DNA of 64,000 nt from Agrostemma githago (Eukaryota; Streptophyta; Magnoliopsida; Caryophyllales; Caryophyllaceae): NCBI GenBank assembly GCA_958450325.1, contig OY288243.1:62976606-63040605 (forward strand), given 5' to 3'. Below, one piece after another: positions 23,801 to 35,771 of the stretch. The position numbers and the translations under genes were made by a program. Numbering within the stretch: the first letter of the stretch is position 1; every line of letters begins with the position of its first letter. The notes beneath the pieces were generated by a model. That model did not search any database and had not been told where the DNA came from. It worked only from the letters and a program-made list of their open reading frames with translations.

Positions 23801-24842
23801 GTACGAACCAGGATTCGTTTCGCAACTCGTTATCGATTTTGAAATTGCTTTTGATTTTGATAATTCGATGATTTTGTTGAATCGGGCATAAATATCGCTT
23901 AATTTATGCTCGATTCGTATGTGTGATACTCGTCATATCCAACGTGCGATTATTGAATCGACATCGGATATTAGAGCGAGATGAAAGAAAGTTTCTATGA
24001 GTCGTTTTTTAAATCGACCAAAACGATACAAATTCCCTCCGCGTTTATGGCGTCGCATTAATTCTTGTCGAATTAGATGACGTCCACATTAACATCAACG
24101 AGAAATCGTGTTAGTTTAATTATTTGACCAAATCGCTAGATTCGACATCCAATTATGGAATTGGTATCGAATCTAAAAGATCGACGCTTTGCCTGAATTG
24201 AAATATTTGATTTCCTTCGCATCCCGACATCATAATTAATTCTTGCGAATTGTTTGATGTCGGATCCGGATCAACGGGTTTCGACCCTTAAAAAAAATGT
24301 TTGTTTTTAAAAGGGGTTTTAGAATGCGATGAAATATGCACTTGAACGATGATGCGAACGAAACAAAAATTATTGTTTAAGTTGACTTGTTTCAATAATC
24401 AAATGCTAGGGGTGTCAGGATAAGCGACCGGCAACGCTGAGTGCAATACTCTTGTATATTCGGTTTTCCTTATTCCGACATCCTTCGCACTCGACACAAA
24501 TCCACAAGTATTTTAATGCTTTTAATACTAGCGATATTATTGATATTAGAATGCGATGACGAAATAAAAAAAAGACAAAAAATGACGAAAAAAAAGGAAG
24601 AAGCCGAGATAGAGAGGAGAAGAGAAGAAGACGGGTTTTGCACCCTCAACCTACATATTCTTGTTCTCGGACGGGACTCGTAATTGTGGCTTGCACGGGA
24701 GTATCGAGATGTAGGCTAAGTTGTGGTGGTTTAGGGTTTGTCTCCTAAGCTAGGGTTAGGGTTTGCTAGTGTAGTATTAGGGTTTGATTAGGGTAGAATT
24801 AGGGTTTCTGAAAAAGTATGTAAAAAGTTGTGCATGGGGGTG

Positions 24843-24850
24843 TATATATA
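24843..24850 (-). promoter_or_regulatory. TATA box of A2 LTR
   Basis: TATATATA on the minus strand (GCTTATATATACACC), directly downstream in element sense of the second palindrome cluster. Confidence 0.5.
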
Positions 24851-25304
24851 AGCATTGCCCATGTACCCCATCTAGGGTTACTCGACCGAGTAGCCCCTTG
24901 ACTCGGTCGAGTGGCCCATTCAAACGCAGTCGGGCTCGAATGAGGGCCCACTCGGTCGAGTGGGTGAAGCACTCGATCAAGTGGATTGGCTGGGTCGTGC
25001 GGGTCCAATGCTTTGGACCGTGGCCTAGGATACCTTATGGGTTTTTGTGTTTGGGCTGGTTTTTTGATGCTTGAATAGCTGTTTTGTATGTCTCGGAACG
25101 ACTTTGACCGGGATTGACCCAATCGCTAAAAGTCGGTTTTACTTCCGGTGTCGGTTTTGGCCCAAATTAGTCTTGTTTGACTGGAAACGACCCACTGGAC
25201 CTGAATTTGAGGTCAGTTTTGTAAGATTTGTACTCCATAAGTGCTTAAGCCAACAACTAATGGTTTTGAGCCCATATTCGAGCGCGTAGAAACACGTTAG
25301 CGTC

Positions 25305-25978
25305 TGCTTGGGGTCGGCTGCCCGACACCAGTCGCCTGCCAGGCAGGCCCTGGGGCACGCCCGCCAGGTTCGAAAAGCCAGTCCCTGGCAAGAAGACAAG
25401 ACAGGCGCATAACGCTAAGTATGACAGTCAGCCGCCGAGACCACAGGCTGGCACAGCCTGCTGGAACCTGACGGCCATTGCACGAAGTCAGCCTGCCCTG
25501 GGGGACACTTTGGTTGACAGGGTCAGAACCCCCCAGGGGCCCTCCCGTCATTTCCCCTAAGGTAATTAGGAATGGGTGGATAGGAAGCCTCCACTTGTCG
25601 CTTCCTCGTCCACCCATTCTTCTCCCACTTCTCTTTTTTATGGAAAGGTATAAATACTCAACCTTCTTCCACAAGAAAGGGGGTTGGATTTTCTCTCTCT
25701 AGACTCTTACTCCTAAAAACGCCACCTAGTTCCTCACGAGCTAGGTTCGTCAAGGCATTTCACGGACTGACTTAGGCATCGGAGAGGGTTTCCTCGGACA
25801 ACCTCCGAGGCCCTGTGCGTTCATTGTGCAGGGAGCAGGCCAATTCCGCCGGGAAGGTCCGATCAAGGGAGTGAGAGAAAGGGGAGACCGAGGGAAATCA
25901 AACGATCGGTTGTTCATCATTAACCCAATTATACAGCCCGGATCCTAGGCCGGGTGAATTGTTTCCGTGACCGGAACA
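25305..25978 (+). repeat. B1 5' LTR
   Basis: 674 bp, TGCTTGGGG...CCGGAACA. TATAAATA at 25649-25656 is the probable promoter. The second base after TG differs from the other three B LTRs (TGAT). Confidence 0.92.
25649..25656 (+). promoter_or_regulatory. TATA box of B1 5' LTR
   Basis: TATAAATA within AAAGGTATAAATACTCAACC, identical in all four B LTRs (also at 37053, 45705 and 56952). It would drive the gag-pol transcript. Confidence 0.65.
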
Positions 25979-25981
25979 ATT

Positions 25982-25999
25982 TGGCGCCGTCTGTGGGGA
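25982..25999 (+). other. B1 primer-binding site
   Basis: TGGCGCCGTCTGTGGGGA starts three bases after the LTR. From memory this resembles the tRNA-Arg-type site of Ogre/Tat elements. It differs from the site in families A and D. Confidence 0.75.
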
Positions 26000-26064
26000 A
26001 CTTACGGTTGTGCTCACGAGTTACCCACTAAAATCAACCACTCATAATCACAAAACAAACAATT

Positions 26065-26951
26065 ATGCCAGAAATCGTTGATGCCAGTGCAGGAACGGGT
26101 CCGACGGTCCCACCGGTGACCCCCCTGTATGGTATGCCGCAGTCGAAGAGAGTTCCTCCTGCCACGATCTTAGGGGTAGGGGGAACCAGTCTCCTCGGTG
26201 GACCTAACACTGCGGTGACGCCTGAGCTGGGGGCACCCCCACGACACGCTCTTAATCTGACCCCAGCTCAGATGGCGCAGGCAGCCGCTTTCTTCTCTGC
26301 GATGCTGAACCAGGATTTCACTCCTGAGGACTTGGTAGGCAGGGTCGCATCGGCTCCCAGGCAACCATCCCCAATTAGCAGGGATGAGGCCGGGGGCATG
26401 AGGCGGACCGCCGCCAGGAATGCCCAGAGGAAAGCGAAGAGGACGGCTCAAGCGTATGCGCATGTGCAAAGGCGCATTACTACTGGCAATCCAGAGCCAC
26501 CTGTTCAGCAGGCGTTCTCCATCCATACAACAGAAGCAGCGTCTGGAGGACAGGGAGGCTTATCCCGAGGATTACAGGAGCGCATGAGGCCAGGGAGCCC
26601 ATGTCAAAACGCTTGGGAGAAAAACCAGGCGGAGTTTTCTCCAGGCTAACGCCTGCAGCCAAGGAACAGTCGGCCCCAGGCTTATCCCAAAGCCTGCAAT
26701 CCAGACTCAACCGGGGACAACCGCTCGAGTCCAGGTACCATCAGGGTGAAAACCTCTGCCACTCTCAGAGGAAGAGGCCCAGACAGACCTCCCCGGAAAC
26801 AGAGGATGAAGCAGCCAGTAGGCCGCCACCAGGGCACCGCTCCCCTAGTGCGAGGAAACCGACCCATAAACAATGGGAATCTCACGGTAACCAGTCTGGG
26901 GAAAGCAGGTCACGACTGAGGCAGGCCCACAAAAACCCCGTTGCACCCTGA
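26065..26951 (+). pseudogene. gag: B1 gag N-terminal ORF, one-base deletion
   Basis: It starts MPEIVDASAGTG 87 bases after the LTR. It has LTPAQMAQAAAFFSAML (a helix), a basic stretch (RRTAARNAQRKAKR) and a Pro/Ser-rich tail. A single C is missing near 26590 compared with B2, so 194 codons are followed by a second frame to 26951. Even allowing for that, it lies in a different frame from the capsid ORF that follows, and this is true in B2 as well. Confidence 0.75.
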
Positions 26952-27765
26952 GGTTCAAGAGTACCCCATTCCAAAAATCAAAATGCCCACCATCAAATTT
27001 GACGGGACGACAGATCCTGAAGACCACCTGGCAGCCTTTGAGAGCCACATGGGCATGTATGACGTGGATGATGCCATCTGGTGCAAAGTTTACCCAACCA
27101 CCCTGGTAGGGCTCGCACAGGGATGGTTCAGAGACCTCCGCCAGGGGTCAGTCAGGTTCTTCATAGAGTTAGCTGAAATTTTCCTCGAACAGTATGCCGG
27201 AAATAAGAGAAGACGCCTTACCCGTTTCGATCTCATGACCCTGAAACAGAAAAAAGGTGAGAGTGTGAGGGAATACATGAGAAGGTTTGATCTATCCTAC
27301 CAGCAGGTTAGGGAGATCGATGATTCCACTGCCGCCTACGCCCTGACAATCTCCCTACTTCCATGGGAAATGAAAAACCAGATGATCAGGGCCCAGCCAG
27401 AAACCTTGGCCATGGCCAGGAAGATTGCGGAAGGGTTCATTCTGCAGGAGGAGTTCCACGGCCTGACGGATACCCCTGCAGGCCAAACAAGGCCTCAAGG
27501 GGGACCGCAGGGTGGAAGGGGCAGAAGTGAGCCAGGCAAGCAAAGGGAAGAGGGAGACACTCCCAAGAAGGAGCGCACAGTCTACCAGCCCAGATTCGAC
27601 AGTTACACTGCCCTGAACAAATCCAGGGCGGAGATCTTCGAACTGGAAAAAGAAACTGCTAAATGGAACCGCCCGAACAAACCTCGCAGCCCGAAAGGAG
27701 ACCCCAAGAAATTCTGCACTTTCCACGACTGCATAGGCCATACCACCGAGGAATGCCGTCACTGA
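26941..27765 (+). pseudogene. gag: B1 gag capsid and zinc-knuckle ORF
   Basis: It starts LHPEVQEYPIPK, then the retrotransposon gag core (IKFDGTTDPEDHLAAFESH, GLAQGWFRDLRQGSV, LKQKKGESVREYMRRF), a basic Gly-rich linker, and CTFHDCIGHTTEECRH. A C deletion near 27762 relative to B2 creates a TGA immediately after the zinc-knuckle-like motif. It would otherwise read through into pol. Confidence 0.88.
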
Positions 27766-30700
27766 AGGACGAAATCGAGAAGTTAATCAGGAACGGATGG
27801 TTAGCCAACTACGCAGCTAAGAATAAGTCTCAGAAGGAAGTGCCTGAAAAACCCGAAGGGTCAGTGCAGAATCGCATGGTGATCCATGTAATTTCAGGGG
27901 GCACTGAGGGCCAGCTCAGTCGAAGAGGCCAAAAAAGACAAATGCGTGAACTAAGGAACCAGATCTGCTATGCTGAGAAAGCAGGGAGTCCAAGGGGAGT
28001 GACATTAAGCATCACCCCCGATGATGCAGGGCGCGTAGTGTACCCGCACAGTGACCCCTTGGTGCTGTCCCTAGAGATCAGCAACCACATTGTGCGGAGG
28101 TGTATGGTAGACACAGGCGCGTACACAAATCTACTGTACAAGGACGCCTTCGAGAAAATGGGCCTGGAAAAGAGGCACCTGCGACCTGCTCCCGGATCGC
28201 TGTACGGATTCAGTGGGGCAGGCGTGCTGCCCATGGGAGTCATAGATCTGCCCGTAACCTTTGGAGAAGGCTCTACTGCCAGAAATGTCAGGGCAACCTT
28301 TGTTGTTGTGGATGCAAGATCTGCCTACAACGCCCTAATTGGCAGAGCCACCCTGGACGAAATCGAGGCGGCCATCTCCATCAGGGCTCTCACCATAGCG
28401 TATGTCACTGATTTCGGGCTAGAAGGAAAGGTGCGTGGGGACCAGGAGTCAGCCAGACAATGCTACTCCGTGGCCCTACAAGAGCACGAAAAAGAAAGGA
28501 AAGGAAAAAGGAAGGCTGATAGTTCCCCCAGCAGGGAAGGCGAAATCCCAGCCGAACACCCGGCGTCCGACCACCTGGAGCCAGGGGGCGAAAGCATGCT
28601 GGTAGACTTGGAGCCAGGTAGGCAGGTCCTGATAGGAGCCGACCTGGAAAAATCCTACCAGGCTGAACTGGTCAAACTGCTAAAAGAAAACAAAGACGTA
28701 TTCGCCTACTCGGCAGACGAGATGCCCGGCGTTGATCCATCATGCATCGTTCACAAGCTGAATGTAAGCACGGATGCTCGCCCTGTAAAACAGAAGAAAC
28801 GAAATATGTCCGCGGAAAAAGACGCAGCAATCAAGGAAGAAATTGACAAACTCTTGAAAGCAGATTTTATTGAGGTCTGTGACTACCCAGAGTGGTTGGC
28901 GAATGTAGTTATGGTTAAAAAATCGTCAGGCGCATGGAGAATGTGCGTGTACTTTACAAATCTCAACAAGGCCTGCCCGAAAGACTGCTATCCGCTCCCC
29001 AGAATCGACCAACTAGTAGACTCCACCAGTGGTTATTCCATGCTGAGCTTCCTAGACGCCTTTTCAGGGTATCATCAAGTATACTTGTGGCAGCCAGACA
29101 GGGTGAAGTGCGCGTTCATCATCAGTTCAGGCACCTACATGTACAAGATGATGCCATTTAGGCTTAAAAATGCAGGGGCTACATACCAACGGTTGGTTGA
29201 TAAAGTGTTTGAAAAACAAAAAGGCAGAAACATCGAGGCTTACGTTGATGACGCCATCATAAAAAGCAGAGAAGACAGAGAGCACCTAATAGACCTGCAG
29301 GAGACCTTCTGTTCCCTGCGCACCTACAAAATGAAACTCAATCCAAAAAAGTGTACATTTGAAGTCCGCTCCGGCAAATTCCTGGGGTTCTTGGTCAGCT
29401 CTCGGGGGATAGACGCCAACCCTGAAAAAATTCAGGCAGTTATAGACCTTCCTGAGCCCAAGACCATTAGAGACATCCAGCGCCTGACGGGCCGCATGGC
29501 CGCCTTAGCACGGTTCGTCGCCCGATCAGCAGACAAGGCCACTCCTTTTTTCAAAATACTGAAAGGGAACAAACAGTTCAAGTGGGAGAACGAGCAGAAA
29601 GAGGCCTTTGAGCAATTGAAGGACCATCTTAAGAGGCTCCCCACCCTGGCAAGACCAGTAGCAGGAGAAAAACTTTTCCTCTACATTGCAGTGACCAATA
29701 TAACTGTCAGCGCGGTCATCTTACGAGAAGAGGCAGGCGCCCAGCAACCTATATACTTTGTAAGTCATGCGCTGGGGGCAGCTGAGAAGAATTATCCGAT
29801 GGTCGAAAAAGCCGCCTACGCAGTCATAATTGCTGCCAGGAAGCTCAGACCTTACTTTGACGCGCATCCAGTCGTAGTCCTCACCGACCAACCCCTGGAG
29901 AAGGTGTTGGAAAATTTTGAAAAATCAGGGAGATTGTTGAAGTGGGCAATTGAGCTGAGTGGGCTAGGTATATCTTACCAACCGAGAACAGCCATCAAGG
30001 CCCAAGCCTTGGCAGATTTTCTGGCTGAGTGCTCCCATTCAGGGGAGGAAGAAACCCCCGCCGAGGAATGGATCGTGCATACTGACGGATCCTCGACAGC
30101 CAATGACGCAGGCGCAGGCGTCGTGCTAACCAGCCCAGGAGGGGCTGACTTTGAACATGCTCTCAGATTTGTTTTCCCAGCATCAAACAATGAAGCAGAG
30201 TACGAAGCAGTACTCGCAGGCGTCAGGCTAGCTAAAGCCGCAGGAGCAGAACGAATTGTCCTGGCAACAGACTCCCAGCTCATCGCCAACCAAATCAATG
30301 GAGAATACGAAGCAAGAGACCAAGCAATGGCCACATACCTGGAGATGGTGAAGGGAGAGTTATCCGGCCTAAAATCATATGAGGTCAAACAAATTCCCCG
30401 ATCCCAGAACAGCAGAGCAGACGCCCTGTCAAAACTAGCAAGCTCTAGTCTACAGGACATCCGGAGATCATTATGGGTCGACGTTTTACACGAAAAGTCC
30501 ACCAACCCCTTACAGGCGGTTAATACTGTGAAAAAAGAGCTAGAAAGCTGGATGACTCCATTCATCCAGTACAAGAAGCATGGTATCTTACCATCAGACT
30601 CATCACAAAAAAGGAGGATACAGGCTAAAGCAGCCTGGTTCATACTCATTAATGAAGAGCTTTACAAGAAGTCTTTTACTTATCCCCTGCTCAAATGCCT

Positions 30701-31784
30701 GCGGGCGGATCAGGCCGCTGAGGTATTGGAGGATATCCACTCAGGGATTTGTGGGCATCACATTGGTGGGAGATCGCTGGCCCACAAGGCCCTCAGGGCA
30801 GGCTACTACTGGCCTACCATGCTGGCAGATGCCAAGAGCCTGACCCAGAAATGCAGAAAATGCCAACTCTTTGCCCCATCGATCCATGCCCCGGCCCAGG
30901 AGCTCAGGCCAATCCTATCTCCCATCCCCTTCGCTCAATGGGGGATGGACATTCTAGGACCCTTCACGGTGGCCACAGGGGGCAGAAAATTCTTGATTGT
31001 CGCCATAGACTACTTCACCAAGTGGGTGGAAGCCGAAGCAGTGCCCAACATCACTGAGCCGGCGGTCAGGAAGGTGGTCTGGCGAAATATCATCACCAGG
31101 TTCGGTCTACCAAAGATGTTGGTATTTGACCATGGCAGGCAATTTGATAATGAACCGCTGAGAGTCTGGCTGGAAAGCCACAACATCTCAGTCGCCTATT
31201 CAGTCGTCTGTCATCCTCAAACCAACGGACAGGCGGAAGCAGCCAACAAACAAATTTTGAACGGCCTGAAGAAAATGGTGGATGACTGCAAGGGTAGGTG
31301 GGCTGACGAACTCCCCAACATACTCTGGTCAATCCAAACTACCAGAAAGGAGTCTACAGGTCAGACCCCGTTTGGTCTGGTATATGGAGCAGAGGCATTA
31401 TTACCAATTGAAGCAAGGATCCCCTCTCTACGCTCCCTGCAGTACGACCAGGCGGAAAACGAGGCTGCAATGGTCGAAGCCCTAGACCTGGTGAATGAGT
31501 TAAGGGAAGAAGCCAGTACCAACATCGTTGCCTACCAGCAACGGATGAGGAAAGCCTTCAACACCAAAGTACGACAGAGGAATTTCCAGATGGGCGAACT
31601 GGTTCTGAGAAAGACACAGGCGATTGGAAAGTCAAGAGAACATGGAAAGCTGAGTGCCAACTGGGAAGGTCCATACCAAGTGACTCGAGTTCTGGGACCA
31701 GGCACATACAAAATCGCCAACCTTGAAGGGCAAGAGCTGCATGCTCACTGGAATGCAGACACTTTGAAAAAATACTACGTCTGA
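27766..31784 (+). pseudogene. pol: B1 pol: protease, RT, two RNase H, integrase
   Basis: One long frame with all pol domains in order. The protease has CMVDTGAYTNLL (Asp codon 28110). RT has AYVDDAIIKS (YVDD 29241-29252). RNase H has YFVSHALGAAEKNYPMVEKA, and the second RNase H IVHTDGSSTAND, NNEAEYEAVL and RADALSKLAS. Integrase has the zinc-binding CGHHIGG...CRKCQ, MDILGPF, VFDHGRQF and NGQAEAANK, and ends KKYYV. The RT motif VDFTNLNKA has Tyr for the first catalytic Asp (codon 28950-28952), while B2 keeps Asp. PFGLKNAG is also changed to PFRLKNAG. It is cut off from gag by the frameshift at 27762. Confidence 0.92.
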
Positions 31785-32030
31785 ACAAAATGCAAGGATA
31801 GTTTTTATTTTTTACCAAAGAAACGGCGGAGGACGGTCAAAAGAGTGTCGACGGCTCCGACCACCTAAAAATGTTACAATTTTACAAAGAAATTAAGGAT
31901 ATTCAGATTTATACTCGTTGTCTGTTCACACTCGCGTTCTTCACACACAAACGAGCAGGGGGCAATAGGGGGAGGCCCCCCTGTTGCCAAAAACCAGGAA
32001 AAATGACCCCCAGCAAAAATCTAAGCGCCA
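31785..32030 (+). other. B1 3' UTR start
   Basis: Non-coding. The matching stretch in B2 is 51822-52066, with small indels. It contains GGCGGAGGACGGTCAAAA and a near-inverted CGACGGCTCCGACCACC. Confidence 0.5.
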
Positions 32031-32720
32031 CCCTGCCTACCTCTGAGCAGGCAGGGGGCAGGCTCCCTGGACTTTGAACGAAAAGCCAGGGACAGGCCAG
32101 GCTAACAAGGACTGGGGGCAAGCCCCCCAACCTTGTATAAAAAAAACGCAAAAGAAACCCTGCTTACCTCTGGGCAGGCAGGGGGCAGGTCCCCTGGACT
32201 TTGAACGAAAAGCCAGGGACAGGCCAGGCGAACAAGGACTGGGGGCAAGCCCCCCAACCTTGTATAAAAAACGCAAAAGCCACCCTGCTTACCTCTGGGC
32301 AGGCAGGGGGCAGGCCCCCTGGACTTTGAACGAAAAGCCAGAGACAGGCCAGGCTAACAAGGACTGGGGGCAAGCCCCCCAACCTTGTATAAAAAACGCA
32401 AAAGCCACCCTGCTTACCTCTAGGCAGGCAGGGGGCAGGCCCCCTGGACTTTGAACGGAAAGCCAGGGACAGGCCAGGCTAACAAGGACTGGGGGCAAGC
32501 CCCCCAACCTTGTATAAAAAACGCAAAAGCCACCCTGCTTACCTCTAGACAGGCAGGGGGCAGGCACCCTGGACTTTGAACGAAAAGCCAGGGACAGGCC
32601 AGGCTAACAAGGACTGGGGGCAGGCCCCCCAACCTTGTATAAAAAACGCAAAAGCCACCCTACTTACCACTGGGCAGGCAGGGTGCGGCCCCCTGGACTT
32701 TTGATCAAAAGCCAGGGGCA
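32031..32720 (+). repeat. 125-bp tandem repeat in B1 3' UTR, five full units plus part
   Basis: Units begin CCCTGCYTACCTCT at 32031, 32158, 32283, 32408, 32533 and 32658, so spacing is 125-127 bp. Each has two GC hairpins: CAGGGGGC/GCCCCCTG and GGGGGC/GCCCCC around a short loop. Units are not a multiple of three, so open frames across them are accidental. Tat 3' UTRs are known to breed tandem repeats that seed satellites (Retand of Silene). Confidence 0.9.
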
Positions 32721-32945
32721 TGCTATGACAGGCGATTAAACAAATAAGAGAAGAATCCCTGAATTTTAAAGCAGTTGGCCGTAAAAAGCGAAGAGAAATA
32801 TTCTACGAGTAAAACCCATGAAAGGTGGAAAGGTCTTCACAAAGGTTAAAGAAGAAGAAACAAAGTGGCGAATATTACAAACAAAATAGCCATAAGCACC
32901 GGCTTAGCATGGAAAGATAAAAGCTTTTATAAGAAAAGAGGAGCA

Positions 32946-35293
32946 TCACGTAGCATCCTGGTGAGCATCAGCATCTGCCTCAGGCTGCCTGGTCACCCGA
33001 GCTTCATTCTTAGCGGCATAGAGACTCCGGAAGGAGTCCTCATCAAAGGTAGGGAACATCTCCCCTATCACCTCCATTACCAGCTCCAGAGAAGAGTTAG
33101 CACCACTCGCAAAACTGGCATCCACTGCAGCCTCAGTCTCCTCAGCCAGGGTCTCTTTCTCTTTCGTCTATTCCCCCTTAGCCTGTTCAAAAGCCGACTT
33201 GGCCTTTGACAGCTGCTCCTCCAAGTCAGTCACTCTCCCCTTCAAGTGCCCCATCTCGGCCAAAGATAGATTGGCTCGGTCCAACGACTGCCGGCTCTCC
33301 TTCAGATCAGCCTCTAGCTTGGAAACCTCCTTCACAGCCATTTCCCCCTGCAGCCTCCATTGATCAGCCTGCTTCTTGACCTCCTCCAACTCCCCCTCTT
33401 GCCTTGTCATTTTATCTTTCAAAGAGCTTATCAAGGAGACGTCCCTTTCTATCATGGCCAGGCGGTCGGGAGGAGGAGCCCCAGGGGTAAATGTTAGCTC
33501 CTCATCACTCAGGCGGCTGAGAGCCGCCAGTTCCGCAGATGCCAGCATAACCTTGGAGGTACGCTGGATATATTGAAGCACTTGATGAGAAGTGGAAGTC
33601 ACCATCTTTGTAAGGCGGTCGGCCAAGACAGCTCCGGAGTCAGAAAGCAGGCCTGATACATCCACACTATCACCAGCCGTGTAATGGAACTCTACATTTT
33701 CCTCCGGGAAGGGAGTGCTAGAGGGCTCACGTGCAGGGCGTTTCGCCTCAGGGGTGGAGACATCCGCCTCCAAGTCCACCACGTCAGCACTAGGGAGCTC
33801 CCTCCCTCTTTTCCTCCTCGATTCCAAGGGAACACTTTCCCCAGTCCCCTCGGAATCTCCAGGCTGCGTTCCCTGCGAGATCCGAGGGCCAGCCGGAGAG
33901 GCGCCCTGTTTTTTACTGGGGGAAGGAGTAGCTCCTGAAGTAACCTCCGCTTCCCCCTCATGAATGCTAGGGGTAGGAGTCGCCGGCTTCGACGAAGGCA
34001 GCCGGTGGGGGGGAGAGGTAATCTTTGACCAGCGGCAAAATCTTTCACGAGCTTCATGAGGGCTTTACTTCCTTTCTTAAAATTTGCAGGAAGGGAAGGA
34101 CGCTTTGAAAGAATGTCCAACTCCTCGCTCAGACCCAACCTCCTGACCTGTTTCTTGGTCCAACGCCAAGTATAGGAATCTGCAGAAAGGGAAAGGCGGT
34201 CATCTAAAAAGCAGGGAGAAATAAAGTCCCTAGAAAATCGTGACAGCAAAAAATCCCTAGAACTACCTTCAAGGCCTGGAATCAGGCCCAGGGGAAGCAA
34301 ATACTCGTCTGTCGTGATGAGCTCCGCATGAGGGAGCCAGAAAGTAGGGCAGAAATTCCCACGTTTATCCACAACAATCTCAAACTTTTTTACCAAAATT
34401 TCCTCCTTCGCGCTCAGCTTGACTTCCAGAGCCTTCCCCCCCAACGCGTGGGTGATACTCCTCACGCGTCTCCATGCGGGTGTGGACATGGTTCCTAAAA
34501 TGTCTAGGAATTTTCCACCCTGATGCGCTATGGACATATATAAAGTTGTTTTTCCAGTCTTTAAGGCTGCTAACGGCCGGCCAGACCAAAGCGTATTTTT
34601 TCTGCCTCAGCAGAGACCAATAACCAGGGGATCCATCCCCCCCAGATGAGGACACCATTTGAAGACCGACCATGAAACGAAGGGCGTCAATATAGGGCCC
34701 CTCACCATGGAAAAGGCAGGTCCAGGTGTAAGCTACTAGGGATCTAATGGCAGTTGCAGTCAGTTGGGCGATGGCAACGTTCATCCTCCTGAAAGTTTCC
34801 TCCAGGAAGGGGTGTAGCGGGAATCGCAGGCCAAATTCCAAGGCCTTATGATAAACCGCCACGCATCCTTCTGGAGGACAACACACTGTGTCCTTCTCCC
34901 CAGGGACTACAACCGTGTATCCTTCCCCGAAATTGTAAAATTGCTCAATGGCCTTAGCAGCGTTACTTTCCAAAATCAGGTCTCTATTTTTGGCCTCAGG
35001 ATAGGTCTTTAAAGGGACCACGTACTTCTCCTTGTCCAAGAAGTAGGCTTTCCCCCTCTCCCTGCGGATGAGGGGGCCGGCGACCCTGGAAGGATCCACC
35101 TCCAGGGCCTCATCGTCGGAGTCAATCACGTCAAAGGGAGCTGGCTCGGGTGACTCGGCACCCTCCCCCCGGTGATAATCGTCCTCCTCCCTGGGGCCAA
35201 CCCCGGACGAGGAAGCTATATCCCGTCGGTCACCGTCGCCACCACTAGATCCCCCGAGCAAAGAATAAAAGAAAGGGGACGGACTCGCGACAT
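32946..35293 (-). pseudogene. B1 antisense gene aORF2: gypsy-type transposon domain plus coiled coil
   Basis: Read leftwards from ATG 35293. It has an acidic N-terminus, then LRFPLHPFLEETFRRM, YWSLLRQKKYALVWP and WKNNFIYVHSASGW, which resemble the 'putative gypsy type transposon' domain (PF04195) from memory. A Pro/Ser-rich hinge with nuclear-signal-like RRKR follows, then a long heptad-rich coiled coil (33168-33620), with the end at 32946. Lesions in this copy are a one-base loss near 35265, an extra C near 34435, a frame break at a C-tract near 34007 (also in B2) and a TAG at 33168 where B2 has Trp. In B2 the first three-quarters of the domain region is open, and most differences between copies are silent. 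Confidence 0.7.
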
Positions 35294-35493
35294 ATTGGCT
35301 ACGGAAGGGAAAAAAAGAAGTGAAAGATTTAAAGTTCTAACCTAAGGACGCCGATAAAGTCGCCGGAGACAGTGACAAGAGGTGTTCCTTGCTCCTCGAA
35401 AAACGCTCGGCAGACGAAGAAGATTCAAGAAGTATTAAGGGGTGTGAAGTATCAAAGAAGAGTAAAAGAAGAAAATGAAGGGAGAGAAGGGTG

Positions 35494-35500
35494 TATATAA
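35494..35500 (-). promoter_or_regulatory. TATA box for antisense aORF2 (B1)
   Basis: The minus strand reads GGGCTTTATATACACCC, 200 bp before the aORF2 start codon, followed by a C/T-rich leader. It is identical in B2 (55401-55407). Confidence 0.5.
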
Positions 35501-35695
35501 AGCCCAAGAAGTTCAAAAGGCGGCCCCCTGACAAAACCCTCAATAATCGTCCACGTGTCGCATACTGAACACCTGCTGTTCATCCTTCCCGAAAAAGGGC
35601 CTCGAAAGACAAAATGTCAGAGAAAAAGGCACACAAACGCGTCGCCTGAATTTCATTTCATTAAATTTTACAAAGGAAAATTACATTCAGTACCC

Positions 35696-35697
<2 letters not shown>

Positions 35698-35732
<35 letters not shown>
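35698..35732 (+). repeat. A35 homopolymer in B1
   Basis: A run of 35 A between the two antisense genes. At the same place B2 has A12 followed by six TAA units (55603-55632), so the site is unstable. Confidence 0.9.
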
Positions 35733-35734
<2 letters not shown>

Positions 35735-35771
35735 CCGGCCTGACAGACACCAAACACCCTGCCACGCAGGT

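Larger units (their letters stand above)
22670..25304 (-). repeat. A2 5' LTR, main part (rest at 37388-37455)
   Basis: It runs from TGTGGACATG next to the PBS up to the TSD of B1 (GCGTC, 25300-25304). The remaining 68 bp, including the LTR's TGTAGACACC terminus, lie at 37388-37455 beyond B1. It contains a TATA box, the conserved hairpin and many CTCGAYCGAG palindromes. The full length would be about 2.7 kb. Confidence 0.85.

Noticed and set aside
24405..24430. GGGGTGTCA motif considered as a hAT transposon end
   Set aside because: It lies within the A2 LTR with no partner terminus or target duplication.
25305..25702. Open frames across B LTRs on both strands (about 125-144 codons)
   Set aside because: They span the LTR promoter and appear in all four LTRs only because the LTRs are alike; no coding signature.
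29975..30649. 224-codon minus-strand frame inside B1 pol (also 50012-50539)
   Set aside because: A shadow of the RNase H coding frame, shortened in B2, and it lacks any promoter or domain.
32074..32454. 126-codon plus-strand frame and several minus-strand frames across the B1 3' UTR
   Set aside because: They run through 125-bp tandem repeats whose unit is not a multiple of three. They are compositional artefacts and shift between copies.
32031..32720. Regular direct repeats considered as a CRISPR array
   Set aside because: Units are 125 bp, nearly identical throughout with no unique spacers, in a plant retrotransposon.
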